From Trachythela sp. YZ-2020 (lineage: Eukaryota; Cnidaria; Anthozoa; Malacalcyonacea; Clavulariidae), in NCBI GenBank assembly GCA_016169945.1, contig JADLSH010000158.1, positions 1,771,001-1,835,000 on the forward strand: DNA of 64,000 nucleotides, read 5' to 3'. A program made the position numbers and the translations under genes. Each line of letters opens with the position of its first letter. The stretch's first letter is position 1. This document shows positions 33,150-45,027 of the stretch, in pieces. The notes under the pieces are model-generated. The model was not told the origin of the DNA and searched no databases. It saw only the letters and a list, made by a program, of their open reading frames with translations.

Positions 33150-33715
33150 TCATCTTTTATCTTCAACAGACGGTAGGCTAGCAAACGATAGGAAACAGCA
33201 ACACACCAGCAAACGAGAGGAATGTCCTGTTAATGGTCATCTTTATACAGCAACGCACCAGGAAACGAGAGGAATGTCCTCTTAATGGTCATCTTTATAC
33301 AGCAACGCACCAGGAAACGAGAGGAATGTCCTGTTAATGGTCATCTGTATACAGCAACGCACCAAGAAACGAGAGGAATGTCCTGTTAATGGTCATCTTT
33401 AGACAGCAGCGCACCAGGAAACGAGAGGAATGTCCTGTTAATGATCATCTTTAGACAACAGCGCACCATAAAACGAGAGGAATGTCCTGTTAATGGTCAT
33501 CTTTAGACAGCAGCGCACCAGGAAATGAGAGGAATGTCCTGTTAATCAGGTCATCTTTAGACAGCAACGCACCAGGAAACGAGAGGAATGTCCTGTTAAT
33601 GGTCATCTGTATACAGCAACGCACCAAGAAACGAGAGGAATGTCCTGTTAATGATCATCTTTATACAGCAGCGCACCAGAAAACGGGAGGAATGTCCTGT
33701 TAATGGTCATATTTA
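33150..33715. repeat. Minisatellite, unit about 52-53 bp, about ten copies
   Basis: The unit contains CAGCAACGCACCAGGAAACG, then AGAGGAATGTCCTGTTAAT and GGTCATCTTTATA. Copies differ by a few substitutions and one 2-base insertion. The first unit is the most diverged. Confidence 0.95.
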
Positions 33716-33839
33716 GACAACAACATGGAATATAAAGCGTAAAATGTTTAATTTCAAAGTTATTATAGCTGAAAGTAGTAATTGTGCTTTGGAGTTTATC
33801 ATCTTCTGTTGAATTAATGCATTCGAGGGAGTATCTAAT

Positions 33840-34217
33840 CGTCTGCGTCATCATCAAGCTGTTCTCGTCTGCTTACATCATCTTCGTATTCGTACATTAC
33901 AATCACACAAGTCAGTGCAGTTGAGACCATTCGAAACGCAAACGCACAGTTTTTTTTGACAACCTGACTTTTTGCATCCACAACTCCAACAAAGAATCTG
34001 GTGCTGGTTTTTGGCTCATCCATTTTATTCCCAATAGACCATTGATGTCAAGCCAGCCATATCCTGCAGGGTGTGGAGGATTTACTGTATCTATCAACGT
34101 ATCGTCATTTCGTAGCTGTGCTGCCTTATAAATTACATCCCGCGACGTTTTACTAAATTTTGTAATATTTTTGTCTTTGTCCTGCTTACTTTGAAGGATG
34201 CAATCAGGGGCGTACAT
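33840..34217 (-). pseudogene. Cysteine-rich (CXC-like) C-terminal fragment of a repeat-associated protein
   Basis: The minus strand encodes DKDKNITKFSKTSRDVIYKA, NPPHPAGYGWLDING and MSQKPAPDSLLEL, then shifts frame to CGCKKSGCQKKLCVCVSN with GLNCTDLCDC and a stop. The order 'PPP.GYGW ... P..LLELVSCGCK..C....C.C...G..CT..C.C' is shared, from memory, by uncharacterised proteins repeated in cnidarian genomes and resembles tesmin/CXC cysteine spacing. Only the C-terminal third is present, with at least one frameshift. Confidence 0.55.
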
Positions 34218-34239
34218 ATCAATTTTGGCTGGGGGGTGA

Positions 34240-34970
34240 AGTCTCTAAAAAGAGACCGACCCATGAATCCAGACCGACTTTTAACCTGACCGAATTATAA
34301 TCCGAAAAGTCGATAAATATGCGTGCTGCTGCATGCAATGACTTGAGTAGCCGCACAATTCAATGAATATAATATTCACTTGCGTAAATTACGTTTCATA
34401 TTTTTACTGAACTCATGTACACAGGGGCAGATCCAGTAGAATAGGACGACTGATGCAGTAGGGCACCCAATTACAAGGGGGTCTGGGGGAATCCTCCCCC
34501 AGGAAATTTTGAAATCTATGACCTCGGAGACGCCATTTCGTACGTTCTGAACAAACATTTCATTCAATTTGTAGGTGGAAATCAGAAAGATACCTAAAAA
34601 AATTCGAATTATATCGCAAAAACAACGTAGTTTTCCAGATAAGAATAAGTTTAGCTTCCTGTACAATAAGTTTTGCCAGGAAGTAGTTAATATGTAGATT
34701 ATAGCAGTTGTGGCCGAAGTAGTCAGTTCTGTCTCAAATTTTCAAGACAAAAAATCATTGCAATAGTTGAAGACAAGGCAAATACACTCCTACAGTGCAA
34801 CCCTAAGACTACCAAATTGAAACTGACATTCTATAAGAACGGTTTACAACAAAGACCGAAACAGGATATTCGGCAAACATTATCTGGACATATTCAAGTA
34901 ACTGCAATTGAAATAACTCATGTTGGGAATTGTAAATTATTCAGCGATTGAAGTCGGTCTCTGAAACTAC
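34240..34970. repeat. Dispersed repeat, copy A (inverted relative to 44150-44735)
   Basis: About 650 bp match the other copy in reverse complement: GAGTAGCCGCACAATTCAA, CAGGGGCAGATCCAGTAGAA, GATTTCCACCTACAAATT-type segments, TTATCTGGAAAACTAC-type segments and AGTCGGTCTCTGAAACTA. AGAGACCGAC at 34252 and its inverse GTCGGTCTCT at 34953 suggest TIR ends. Confidence 0.75.
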
Positions 34971-34989
34971 TTAGTTTAACATCCAAAGG

Positions 34990-36093
34990 TTGAGATTTTT
35001 AAATTATTTTTGGACCACATATGTCCACTCATCAGGGACGAATTTAAGGGCAGCGCAGTTGCAGAGCACTTTAGTTGCAGCAGAACCAAGGTGGCTGCCA
35101 TTGTTAACTGTCTTGGAGATAATTTCTGTGAAGATTTAGTAACCAACATGCAAAACCTGCCGTACAGCCTCATGTTAGATGCCAGCAATGACAATGGATT
35201 AGAAAAGATGTTTCCTGTAACCGTTCGTATTTATGATGTCAACTTTGGTAGAGTTTTGACCAAATTCTTAGAAGAGGGACGAGAGGCCTCTACTACTGAT
35301 GCAATGTTTCAAAGCGTTGACAAGTTGCTCGATAGAAACAGTATCGACTGGGATCCATATATTATATATAGGAGACCATAACTCAATCAAGTCCCGAGCA
35401 AAAGAAAAGAATGAGGACATTATCATAGCTGGGTGCCCATGTCACATCCTTCATAATGCCGCCGGTAAAGATGGAACAGCTTTCTCGGAGATTACTGGCT
35501 TTGACATAGAAGATCATTGTGTTGATGTGTTCTACTGGTTTGATAAATCCAGCAAAAGGAAAAGTATTCTCAAGAAATAATAAAGTTTATTTCAACACGG
35601 TGGCTAAGCCTGTAACTTTGTGTGAATCGCGAGTTGAAGAAATACGAAGGCCTAAAATCCAGATGCACGGTTTAAGCGACTTGGAAGTTTCTACAATGAT
35701 GCAATAGCTGAGGTTTATCTCCTTTTATCAAGCCACTCTTCCCTGTTTTACAAACTTTAATAAGTTTCTTCAGAGAGAAGATCTGCTTGTTTACCAAATA
35801 CATGATGCACAACAAATATTTATGCATAAACTAGCCTCGAAATTTATCAAACCTGCCGTCATTCAAGAACATAAGTCAAATAAATTGTCGTTTGCAGAAC
35901 TAGATGTCTGTGTTGAAAACCAAAGAGATGACATAAGCTTAGGAATCGGTCCCCTTATGAGAAACACCATTAAACAGCTACTGGATAGTGGGGAAGTCGA
36001 CCAAGAAAATGTTGACAAGTTTTTCGTTGCAGTAAGAGCCTTCTTTATGAAAGCGTACGAGTACTGTGTTCAGTGGTTCCCAGTTGATCAATG
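34990..36093 (+). pseudogene. hAT-like (KIAA1586-like) transposase body
   Basis: Frames in order: LDHICPLIRDEFKGS, AEHFSCSRTKVAAIVN, LPYSLMLDASNDNGLEKMFP (first acidic catalytic region), EEGREASTTDAMFQSVDKLL; then, after a shift near 35370, HNSIKSRAKEKNEDIIIAGC, PCHILHNAAGKDG and VDVFYWFDKSSKRKS. After a degenerate 35580-35710 segment, it continues with QATLPCFTNFNKFLQRED-type and IHDAQQIFMHKLASKFIKP, ISLGIGPLMRNTIKQLL and RAFFMKAYEYCVQWFPVDQ. The GCPCHILHN block is the conserved histidine region of hAT-like proteins. The normal C-terminal dimerisation domain is absent: the gene stops at 36091-36093 and helicase sequence follows within 20 bp. Confidence 0.75.
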
Positions 36094-36106
36094 AATACGA
36101 AAATCA

Positions 36107-36939
36107 ATGAAGCGTCAGGCTGGTGAAGACCCAGAGGCAATTGCATTTAGAGGATTATTGATCAGAATGCGAAATGGTCAAGTTACAGAGGATGACTGGA
36201 AACTATTGATGGACCATTCGACGACCAATATCAGTTTACCGACGCCATCCGATTGTATTTTGACAAAAAGAGTGTTGCTGAATACAATTATGAAAAGCTA
36301 TTAGCAATTGGACAACCTATGGCAAAAATTCAAGCGAGACATTCTGGTCATGGGGCAAGCACAGCGACATCTGAAGATTCAGGGGGATTAGATGCAGTTC
36401 TGTTTTTGTTCACCAAAGCAGAAGTAATGCTGATGTGCAACCTGTGGGCTGAGGTTGGTCTTTGCAATGGCTATTTTGGAACTATTGAGCAGATTGTTTG
36501 CAGAAAATATGGGCCCTCCAAACCTGCCAGTCGCAGTAATGGTTCATTTTCCTGCATACTCTGGTCCTGCATTTCTAGACGTCTGTTCGAAATGTCTACC
36601 CTGTGCCACCAAAAGTGTTTGAATGTATGGCTGATGGAAAGCACTTGTCTAGACAACAAGTTCCATTGAGGTTGAGGTATGCAGTGACTATTCGTAAATC
36701 TCAAGGACAGACACTTAACAAAAGCTGTTGTTGATTTAGGTAAAGGAGAAAAGGTTGCTGGGTGCACCTTTGTAGCTACATCCAGGGTAAGATCGATTCA
36801 TGATATTGTGTTTGAACCAATGACGTTTGACCACCTTAAAGCAATCGGGAAGAATAAGAATATGAAGAAACGGCTAGAAGCTGAAGAGCGCCTTAAGGTA
36901 CTTGCAGACAAGACTGTGCAGAAGCATAGTAAGCAATGA
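36107..36939 (+). pseudogene. PIF1-type helicase C-terminus (Helitron-like), frameshifted
   Basis: KRQAGEDPEAIAFRGLLIRM and RNGQVTEDDWKLLM are followed after a shift (about 36230) by AIRLYFDKKSVAEYNYEKLL, STATSEDSGGLDAVLF, AEVMLMCNLWAEVGLCNG and YFGTIEQIV. Further shifts lead to KSQGQTL-type sequence near 36700 and a final frame KAVVDLGKGEKVAG, CTFVATSRVRSIHDIVFEPM to TGA at 36937-36939. NLWxxVGLxNG and the TIHKSQGxTL-VATSRV region are PIF1 signatures. It is complementary in coverage to the N-terminal helicase fragment at 2669-3245 but lies on the opposite strand, so it is not the same copy. Confidence 0.8.
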
Positions 36940-38328
36940 AAGTTATCATAGTGTCAGTAGTTAATTTGTATGTTACTTAGTGGTGTTTGAATATCTGAGA
37001 TACTGGGCATATGTTCTGTGCTTCCGAGTGAATTATTTGGCCTGTTACTAGGCACAATTTCGGAGGTTTGATCCACTGTGGTGTGACATTGGTCTGCCTT
37101 TATTATTGTGTTTTTGAGGAGGCAATTAGAGATTGGCATTTGTCAAAAGGTGCCTGTTACTAGACACAATATTTATATTGTGTTTGAGGTTGGCTGTTGA
37201 CATTGTGAGTCCTTAGCAATAAAATATCACTTAAATATGGAATAACATGTCTTACATCTATTGAAGATTACAAATTTTAAATAAGATGAAAAGCAATTTG
37301 AAAAGGTAAGTTGCTGTCCTATTTTTAAGTTACCACCCCTTTTAAACATCTTTCGGATATCAAATTTTATCGATTTCATATAGATTTCCACTCCATGAAT
37401 GCTTAGTGTGGTGCTATGGCTATTAAATAATCCACACGCAAGATCCCACACAATTTCAAACTCCTGGAAGCACGGGAAAATATCAGAGTGTATATATACT
37501 ACCGCACTGGACTGTGTCTGTTGTAAGTATTCATTACAAACAAATTGTGCCTGTTTTTCAATAGTTCCACGTCTTCAATATTCCCCCTCTTCAATATCCC
37601 CCCTCTCTTTAACACCTCGCCCCTGTTCTATAAGAATAAAATAATTAAGCACCTCTCCTTAAAGGTACCAAAAAATAAGCCCTTGGGGTTTATGTAAATG
37701 TTTAAGGCTGTAAATATAACATACCAGGTACTGTACATAAATGCTAAATGTAACTTTTCTCATTTCAGATATTCATGCTGAAGACAATAGTGGTATATTA
37801 ATTACTTGAATGATAATTAAAAAACCATGTTGTATAATTATAAATTTTAGAATAGAATAACAGGGTTAATGTTCAGTATAATAACTACAGTATATAATAT
37901 ATAGTTGGAATATTATGGTTAATTCAAAACAATATTGGCTAACCACAAACCTAGATTAACTATATTTTAATTTAAATGTAGATTCAGGCCATTCAAGTTT
38001 TGTGAGGGAAAACATCAAAAGTTAGTTTTGATATAAAAAATGAATTAGTGCAATTTCATCTGCAAAGAGATACAACAAATGCTTGTGCACGATGTATTAG
38101 CTCATACTTTAGGTTTTCATTAACTAAAACTGGGTTGTTAAATATCATTAGCTGAGGAACCTAAATAATTTAAAGATGATGTTGGTACAGTGCGTAATAG
38201 TTTAAAACTGTGGCATGGCTATTAAACTTTGCATTCCATGTTCTTAAATAAACTGAAACCGTTTCTTTTCTGTTTCCATCAGATCCCATAACTAATAGAT
38301 ATTATATGTTCACTTGTCGTTTTTTTAG
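36940..38328. other. Non-coding stretch
   Basis: TTCAATATTCCCCCTC-type C-rich motifs at 37560-37640, otherwise AT-rich. No gene. A possible acceptor (TTTTCTCATTTCAG) at 37769 starts a series of exon-like signals continuing to 38850. Confidence 0.4.
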
Positions 38329-38395
38329 TGCCTGTTGGAAACAGCTCGCCCACCTTAACACCCCCGACCACTCAAGTCAATCTCAGCAACTGGAC

Positions 38396-38470
38396 TCTGC
38401 AGGTAGCTCAGTTTGTTAGAGCGCCGCACAAGAATAGCAGGGAATCGCAACTGCTCCTGCATAGGTCCGT
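38396..38470 (+). repeat. tRNA-derived SINE head (A-box), degenerate
   Basis: GGTAGCTCAGTTTGTTAGAG followed by CGCCGCAC matches the 5' half of tRNA-derived SINEs (A box TRGYNNANNNG). The B box is not convincing (GGGAATCGCAACTGC), so it is not a tRNA gene. Confidence 0.45.
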
Positions 38471-38905
38471 AAAAAATGTATATATATTTCTGTTCAAGTA
38501 TTCCATCTACTAGCACCAACTACTAACTTTAGCACCAACTACTAACTTTTTAGTTCAACTTTCCCTTGCAAAAAGGCCTTTTGACATTTAGTAAAAATTA
38601 TATATTTTCCTATTGCAGGAAACAACACAGATCAAAGAGCAAAATACAGGTACTGCTTCTCATTATTACTTAATATACAAGTTATGGAAATTTCCCTATA
38701 GAAAACTTTATTATATCTACACCCTACACTCAGAATGAAACTTCTTTATATAAATTCTGTATAGTTTCATTCACACAGGACTGATTTTAACCTTTTTTTA
38801 ATTTAGGACGGTGCTATAAATGTGACCTTAGTATGCAAACATGTGCAAAGCAAGTAAGTACATTACTAAACTAATCAATATTTTTATAAAATAACTTTAT
38901 AAGTT

Positions 38906-39480
38906 GCATTTTTCGCAAATTTAAGACACTTCGCGATCTTGTACTAACCTCATCGCTCTACCATGGATAAAAGATGTTATGTTAATGCTTTTAAAACTAA
39001 AATTATCTAGATTGCTCTAAAATAACGGCATTTGTGTTCGTTCAAAGTTGTCCTTGCGGGAATAATATTTTATTGCCACAATCATATGAGAAGACAATTT
39101 CTAGTTTGCTTCCACATATGGAGGCGGAATAAGATCTACTATACTCGAAAATACCTTGAAAGGAAAGTAAGTAATTTTGTTTTATCATATATGTTTAATC
39201 TTGATCGACAAGGGGGTTTCAATTCCCCCAAATTACCAAGCCAGCAAGCCTTTTATACCAATATACTATTCAGAATTCAGTCTGTGTTGATATTTGTACT
39301 TGTTAGAACTTGTTTTCATTTACTATACTATGAAACTGGAAGCCTGCCCAAATATAGCCTTTTGTGGAGTGAATCTACTTTTATAATGCAGCCGAATTTT
39401 GAACTTGCAACCATGAAATTGATCTTAAATGCAGAGTATGTTGTTCATTATTTTTTTAATATAAAAAATTGTTAATAAAA
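38906..39480 (+). repeat. Inverted-pair repeat, left copy, with ORF 39032-39475
   Basis: Homologous to 40590-41092 in reverse orientation. It encodes FKVVLAGIIFYCHNHMRRQF, LVCFHIWRRNKIYYTRKYLE and RKVSNFVLSYMFNLDRQGG. A GTAAGT follows GAAAGGAAA (39165) and could be a splice donor ending that segment. I recognise no family. Confidence 0.7.
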
Positions 39481-40589
39481 GATATTGATTATCTAGACAT
39501 TTGTTATTGTATTGTATTTCCACATGCCTGCAGTTTCCAAAAGAAACACTTCGTACTGTTTAATGCCCCATTTATACACTTGAGCCTTGTTTCCATTTGG
39601 TTCAGCTGTCATGACCAAGTGATACTCTGTTGTGATGCTATTTGGTAGTGGTACTTGGTCACTGATGCAAAATAGTCTGGATCTTTCTGCATGTGTTTTG
39701 TCAGTTTGGGTGGTGTATGTATGCAAATCAGTTTACTGATTGCAAAGATGTGTTGACACCATGTTACACCAGCTCCCTTCTTGACATTGTCAAAACAGCA
39801 CAATTGATCATGGACACAAGGCTGACATAAGGTGGATGGTAGAAAGGTTCGACACATGTGTTGATGCAAAATAGTTGTGAACAGAAAAATACCACAACCT
39901 CAACTGAAAGTCAACCAGGGTTGGTTCAAGCTGACCTGGGTTGAAAACAAATATCCAGACTCCAGTGTTGCAGCCAACCCCAGGTTAATGTTGTGAATGC
40001 AATAAAAAGAAGCCCCATGGGGTCTTCCAACCTGGGTTGAAAATCAGTCAGGGCTCGCGTAAATGGGGATAAAATTTCAAGGCTGTTTCTCCAATAATTG
40101 GCCAAGGCTAGCATAGAATATGCATTCTCTGTCTATTGCCAGAATACTATATTCTCCTGGTAATGACCTGACAATTTTACATGCAAAAATTACTGCTTGG
40201 GCATTGATGTGTTGAGGGCAAGCTAATTGTTTTAAATTTACTTTAAATCCTTCTTAAGAAATGAATAGTTATGAGTATTCCTTTTGAATATTCTCTATCC
40301 CAAACTTGACCTATTTCAATTCCTAATGAGTGGGCAAGAGTGGGCCATTGACTTACAGGCATGGTATTCCCATCATTCATTTCCTTTTATAAGTTGTATT
40401 AATAACTTTGCTTTTATATTAACTGAGCCTAGAGAGAATTTTACTACAACTTTGACATGGCAAATTTTGTCTATGGGCAATATTGGGCATTACATATATT
40501 TCCTCCAATTATTCTTTATGTTTGTTCTTATATTTACTTCATTTATAGATATTTAATAATCAAATAATGAATACACTCTTGAACACACT
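39481..40589. other. Spacer between the two inverted copies
   Basis: Contains several (A)CCAGGGTTGGTT / AACCTGGGTTGAAA reiterations at 39900-40060 that can pair with one another. No gene is supported. Confidence 0.45.
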
Positions 40590-41092
40590 CCACATTTTAA
40601 ATCAATTTTATGGCTCCAATTTTATGACATTCTAAATCAATTAAAAGTGCAACTGCTACATTAAGTAGATTTACTCCGCAAAAGGTTATATTTAGGTATA
40701 ATAAATGAAAACAAGTACTATTAAAGATGTACAAATATCTATACAGACTGAAAAGTATATTTGTAAAGGCTAGGTAATTTGGGGGGATTACCCCCTTGTC
40801 GATCAAGATTAAACATACACGATAAAACAAAATTACTTACTTTCCTTTCAAGGTATTTTTTAGTATAGTAGATCTTATTCCGCCTCCATATGTGGAAGCA
40901 AACTAGAAATTGTCTTCTCATATGATTGTGGCGACAAAATATTATTCCCGCAAGGACAACTTTGAACAAACACAACTACCGATAGTTTAGAGCAATCTAG
41001 ATCATTTTAGTTTTAAAAGCATAAACATGGTAGAGCGATGAGGTTAGTACAAGATCGCAAAGTGTCTTATGTTTGCGAAAATGCACGTTCGT
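40590..41092 (-). repeat. Inverted-pair repeat, right copy, with ORF on minus strand
   Basis: The minus strand encodes FKVVLAGIIFCRHNHMRRQF, LVCFHIWRRNKIYYTKKYLE and RKVSNFVLSCMFNLDRQGG, nearly the same as the left copy. Divergence in the last third differs between copies by indels, and the GTAAGT is retained. Confidence 0.7.
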
Positions 41093-42089
41093 TCAAGTTG
41101 TCTGCCATGTATTTCTATACACATTTGTATCACTCTGTGGTCCCCAGAAGTGATTTTCGCATATTTATATAATGTGGCTTCACTTTTGCCACCCATAGAA
41201 GCTATATCCAGTCTATTATTAGATCAGTGACTGGAACACACCAGCATCAAGTGGGAATTTGAGTGCATAAAATGTATTCCCAAATGGTACAATGGTTTTC
41301 ACAGTTGAACAGTTTTCCTAATTAATTATTTGTTAATGTTATTTTATTATTGAATTAATTATTTGCCTAATTATATAAATCTATAAATTTTAATAATTGG
41401 ATTAATTGTTTACTGATATACCGTAAACTTCCGACTATAAGCCCACCCGAATATAAGCACCTCGGTGTACTGTATAAGCCCATTATATTTACTAACGCTC
41501 AAACCATTCCAAATACAAGGACCCCGAATCTTCTGTGTAACAGCTTCGGAGCTTTTCACAATAAATATTACTAACACAAAATGTAGTCCATGTATTAGCC
41601 CCCCACCCCCGAATATAAGCTCCCCCGTGTATAATGCTTACAAACGAATATATTAGCCCAGGAATTATTGTAAAAATTATCATACCATGTGTCACAGATT
41701 TATATCAACATTTAAGAAAAATACATTTCTTAATAGAATGTCGCAATAGTGCTTAGCGAGGGGTTACTGCATGCATGTATTTCTAGTAAACGTTACTAAA
41801 ACGTTCGAACGCATCGCGGCCATTTGTATTCAGGATTAATTCAATCAATGCAGCTCTTCAATTTCGCTTGATCAATTGCTTATATGCGTTTCAATGTTAT
41901 TGTTTCCTTGCCTTTAAATGTAAAACACTAATCCACTCATAATGACAACAAAGAACACAATGAGTTAGCCTTGTGTTCGAAGTACGTCCTATAAGATATG
42001 AATATAGTATCTAAAAACGGAAAAAAGCGCTGAACGTAAACAATGCACAGAAACTATGTGCAGAACGGACTTGACCGCTTCTTTAATTA
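41093..42089. other. Non-coding stretch with ATAAGCCC-type motif cluster
   Basis: ACCGTAAACTTCCGACTATA at 41421 followed by ATAAGCCCACCC, AATATAAGCACC and TTAGCCCCCC motifs to 41660 is one terminus-like region of a MITE family; the opposite end was not found. Confidence 0.45.
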
Positions 42090-42215
42090 TATGATGCTAT
42101 ATGATGTCATATGATGTTATCATGGTGTATGATGTTATGTGATGTTATATGATGGTATATTATGTTATATGATGTTATATGATGCTATATGACGTTATAT
42201 GATGCTATATATGGC
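42090..42215. repeat. ATGATGTTATAT microsatellite
   Basis: Same unit family as 22123-22195 and, inverted, 21503-21570. Confidence 0.9.
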
Positions 42216-42824
42216 ATCATATTACCGCCAATATTCATGTTTATCGTCATTCAACATGTTTCTGACATTGAAGTTATTTTGGACATTGAAGTTGTTTGTT
42301 ATTCAACATATTTTCGACATTGAAGTTAAATCGGACATTGAACATACCGATTATTCAGCACCCATCAGATGTTCAATGTTCGAAATATGTTGAAAATTAA
42401 TCAACACATGAATACGAGAAGTCCAATATTGGTGGTGACAGACCATAGCGTGAAATTTCCGCCAATATTCATTAGCTAACATATGTACAACCCCCCGGCA
42501 CATTCAATTTGTGTCCAGACCATCTCGCAATACAGAAACACGCACGTTGGCATCTGAATAAAATTGTATGAATCAACATCTGAATCGTCTGAAGCAAAGC
42601 GTTGGAAGGGAAACTTATTAAAATAGTAAACAAATCGATTGACTATCAGTGCTTTGTTTAATTAGCCGGAAAGATGTAAACTTCTGCCGCTAGCAAGGCA
42701 AAGTGATTATATATGTATTAAGTTACTTATTGACTATTGTTATAAAAGGAAAAGTCTCAGCCAACAATTGTATTCGAAGGTATCATCCCCTGTTCAGAGT
42801 CCCCTGTTTATTTATATAAGGCCA

Positions 42825-43271
42825 TAAAGGCCGGTACACACTAGGCGACAAATTGCTGCAACGCGTCGCTGCAACAAATCGCTACGTGTGTACAGTTGGG
42901 CGTCAAGTTGCATGAACTCATTGAGGAGGTATGTTTGAGCGACAAATCGCCCCGTGTGAACAGTCGAAACAAAGACTTCTTCTTACGCGGTTTTTGAGGA
43001 TATCTGGGGTTAATACGGTAAACTCGATGTCGCTTTATTGGTTGCAAAAATGTGCACACGCTGTGCAAGAGCTATAATTAGTTTTGTCGCCGCAACAGGT
43101 CGCACAAAATCAAACTGGTTTGATTTTGTGCGACATGTTGCGGCGATAAATTTGTGTCACGGGGGCAAAATTTTCACTCAAATTCTCCTGTTCAGACGAA
43201 GAAATTTGTCGCTGCGACGTGTTGCAGCGACGCGTTGCAGCAATTTGTCGCCTAGTGTGTGCCGGCCTTAA
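42825..43271. mobile_element. PIF/Harbinger-type MITE (42828-43268), TSD TAA
   Basis: TIR AGGCCGGYACACACTAGGCG continues for about 50 bp (ACAAATTGCTGCAACGCGTC), nearly perfect in inverted orientation. TAA on both sides. The interior contains an additional CAACA..GTCGC palindrome around 43090-43150. Confidence 0.95.
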
Positions 43272-44149
43272 GGGGCTGTCCCTCCTCAAGAAGATTCTGT
43301 ATGTTAAATAACAATAATACATCCCATGTTAAAAAATGTTAAAATCGCACCCAGTAGTACTACAGTGGCTCAAGCTTATGCATCAGGGGCATTTAGCACT
43401 TTGGCTCCTCCCTGGAGTGGGGGGATTTGAAAGCTAATTTTCTATTTTCAACCTTAAAACCATTGGGCCAAATAGAAAGACTTCGGCTATGTGGTGCCAG
43501 TGTAGGTAGCATCTATACAATGAGCTTCAGGTTTTTAGGATCAATCTACCTGAAAATTCAACAAGAACTTTCATGTCTCGTTCAATTTTTCACTGGGTAG
43601 GTTGATCCTAAAACCCAAAGTTCAAAGACTTTGGCTGCAATGTTGCACATTATTTTGCTTGTATAGAGAAAGCATGGTTTGTTCATGTGGACACAATGCC
43701 AATTTGATATAGCTTTTTAACATACAGTACATAGTATTTGCTCTGTAGTTGTTTTGCCTTGCACCGACATTAAAGTGTTTATATTTTGTAATAATGTCTT
43801 TTGTAATAAAAGTGGTATAAGGCTCCCTGGGGTGGGGAATTTACCACTAAGCATTTTCACTTCTTTGTGATCCCCATCGTGGGGCATTAGCACCATTTTT
43901 ACAACATTTGTCAAATTCCCGGTCCCGGGGTGGAATGAGCACGCTTGGACAGCCTGCGGTAAGACTGAAAATTTCCTATAAAATCAACAAGGATGGATGG
44001 CCCTCCCAATCTCTACTGTAATGCTGAATAAAACTTGCTGATATATGTGTCAAACTCTGCTTTTTGAAGTCTTTCCAATTTAAAAGAATTTAGCAATATT
44101 GATTGAATTATCTGTTTGGATGCATTATGCCATGTAATGCTATGGGAGA
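43272..44149. other. Non-coding stretch
   Basis: GGGGCATTTAGCACTTTGGC (43386) and GGGGCATTAGCACC (43881) motifs hint at a further decayed MITE; no gene. Confidence 0.35.
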
Positions 44150-44735
44150 CTGGCTAAATAGTTTCAGAGACCGACTTCAATCATTGCATTAACTAAAATA
44201 TAAAGTTTGCTGAATATCCTGTTTCAATCTTTGTTGTAAAGCGGTCTTCTGGAATGTCATATCACTCATACTGTATGTGGTGTGCATATGTTGAATATTT
44301 CAGAAGCACTGAAGCACTGTAAATGCTAAAACAAACTACTTGAAATAGAACCATAATATTGCCAGTTGCCACAACTGCTATAATCTACATATTAAATATG
44401 TTATGGCAAACTTATTGTACAGGAAGTTAAACTTATTCTTATCCGGAAAAACTACATTGTTTTTGCGATATAATTCAAATTTTTTTATTGATTTCCACCT
44501 ACAAATTGGAATAAAACGTTTGTTTACAACGCAGGAAATTGTGTCTACGAGGTCCTAGATTTCAAAATTTCCCATAGGAGGATCCCCCGATCCCCCTGCG
44601 AATTGGTGTCCTACTGCATCAGTCTTCCTATTCTGCTGGATCTGCCCCTGTGTACACGAGTTCAATAAAAATATGAAACGTAACTTATGAGTTACGCAAG
44701 TTGAATTGTGCGGCTACTCATGAGCAACTTATTGC
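44150..44735. repeat. Dispersed repeat, copy B (inverted relative to 34240-34970)
   Basis: Begins TAGTTTCAGAGACCGACTTC and ends near TTGTGCGGCTACTCATGAG. Colinear with the reverse complement of copy A, with indels. Confidence 0.75.
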
Positions 44736-45027
44736 ATTCTATTGTATTATAAGAATAGGTAATAGATAATCATAACAAAGCGTGGACACTTGATAAATAT
44801 ATGACTATATTGATTACATTTAATAATTAATTAATTCACACCAATGAACATATGAAATATAAACTGTCTTGATCAGCTTCCACTCGGAATTTTCATTATG
44901 ATCTAGCGACACCACTCAAGTCTGTGAATCCTGTCCCTAATCATTTTAGCACCTAAGAGGTTTAGCACTGACAGCACTTTGTACATAATTTCTAAAAGGT
45001 ATTATTGTCTTATGCATTTTGCATAGT

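Noticed and set aside
33150..33715. CRISPR-like array
   Set aside because: The whole 52-53-bp unit repeats, with no unique spacers; it is a minisatellite in a eukaryotic genome.
36471..36767. 98-residue minus-strand ORF
   Set aside because: Antisense to the PIF1 helicase C-terminus.
38396..38470. tRNA gene
   Set aside because: The A-box half matches tRNA-derived sequence, but no acceptor stem, anticodon stem or good B box can be built; treated as a SINE remnant.
43380..43930. MITE with GGGGCATTTAGCAC ends
   Set aside because: The two motif occurrences do not form a convincing inverted pair with matching flanks.
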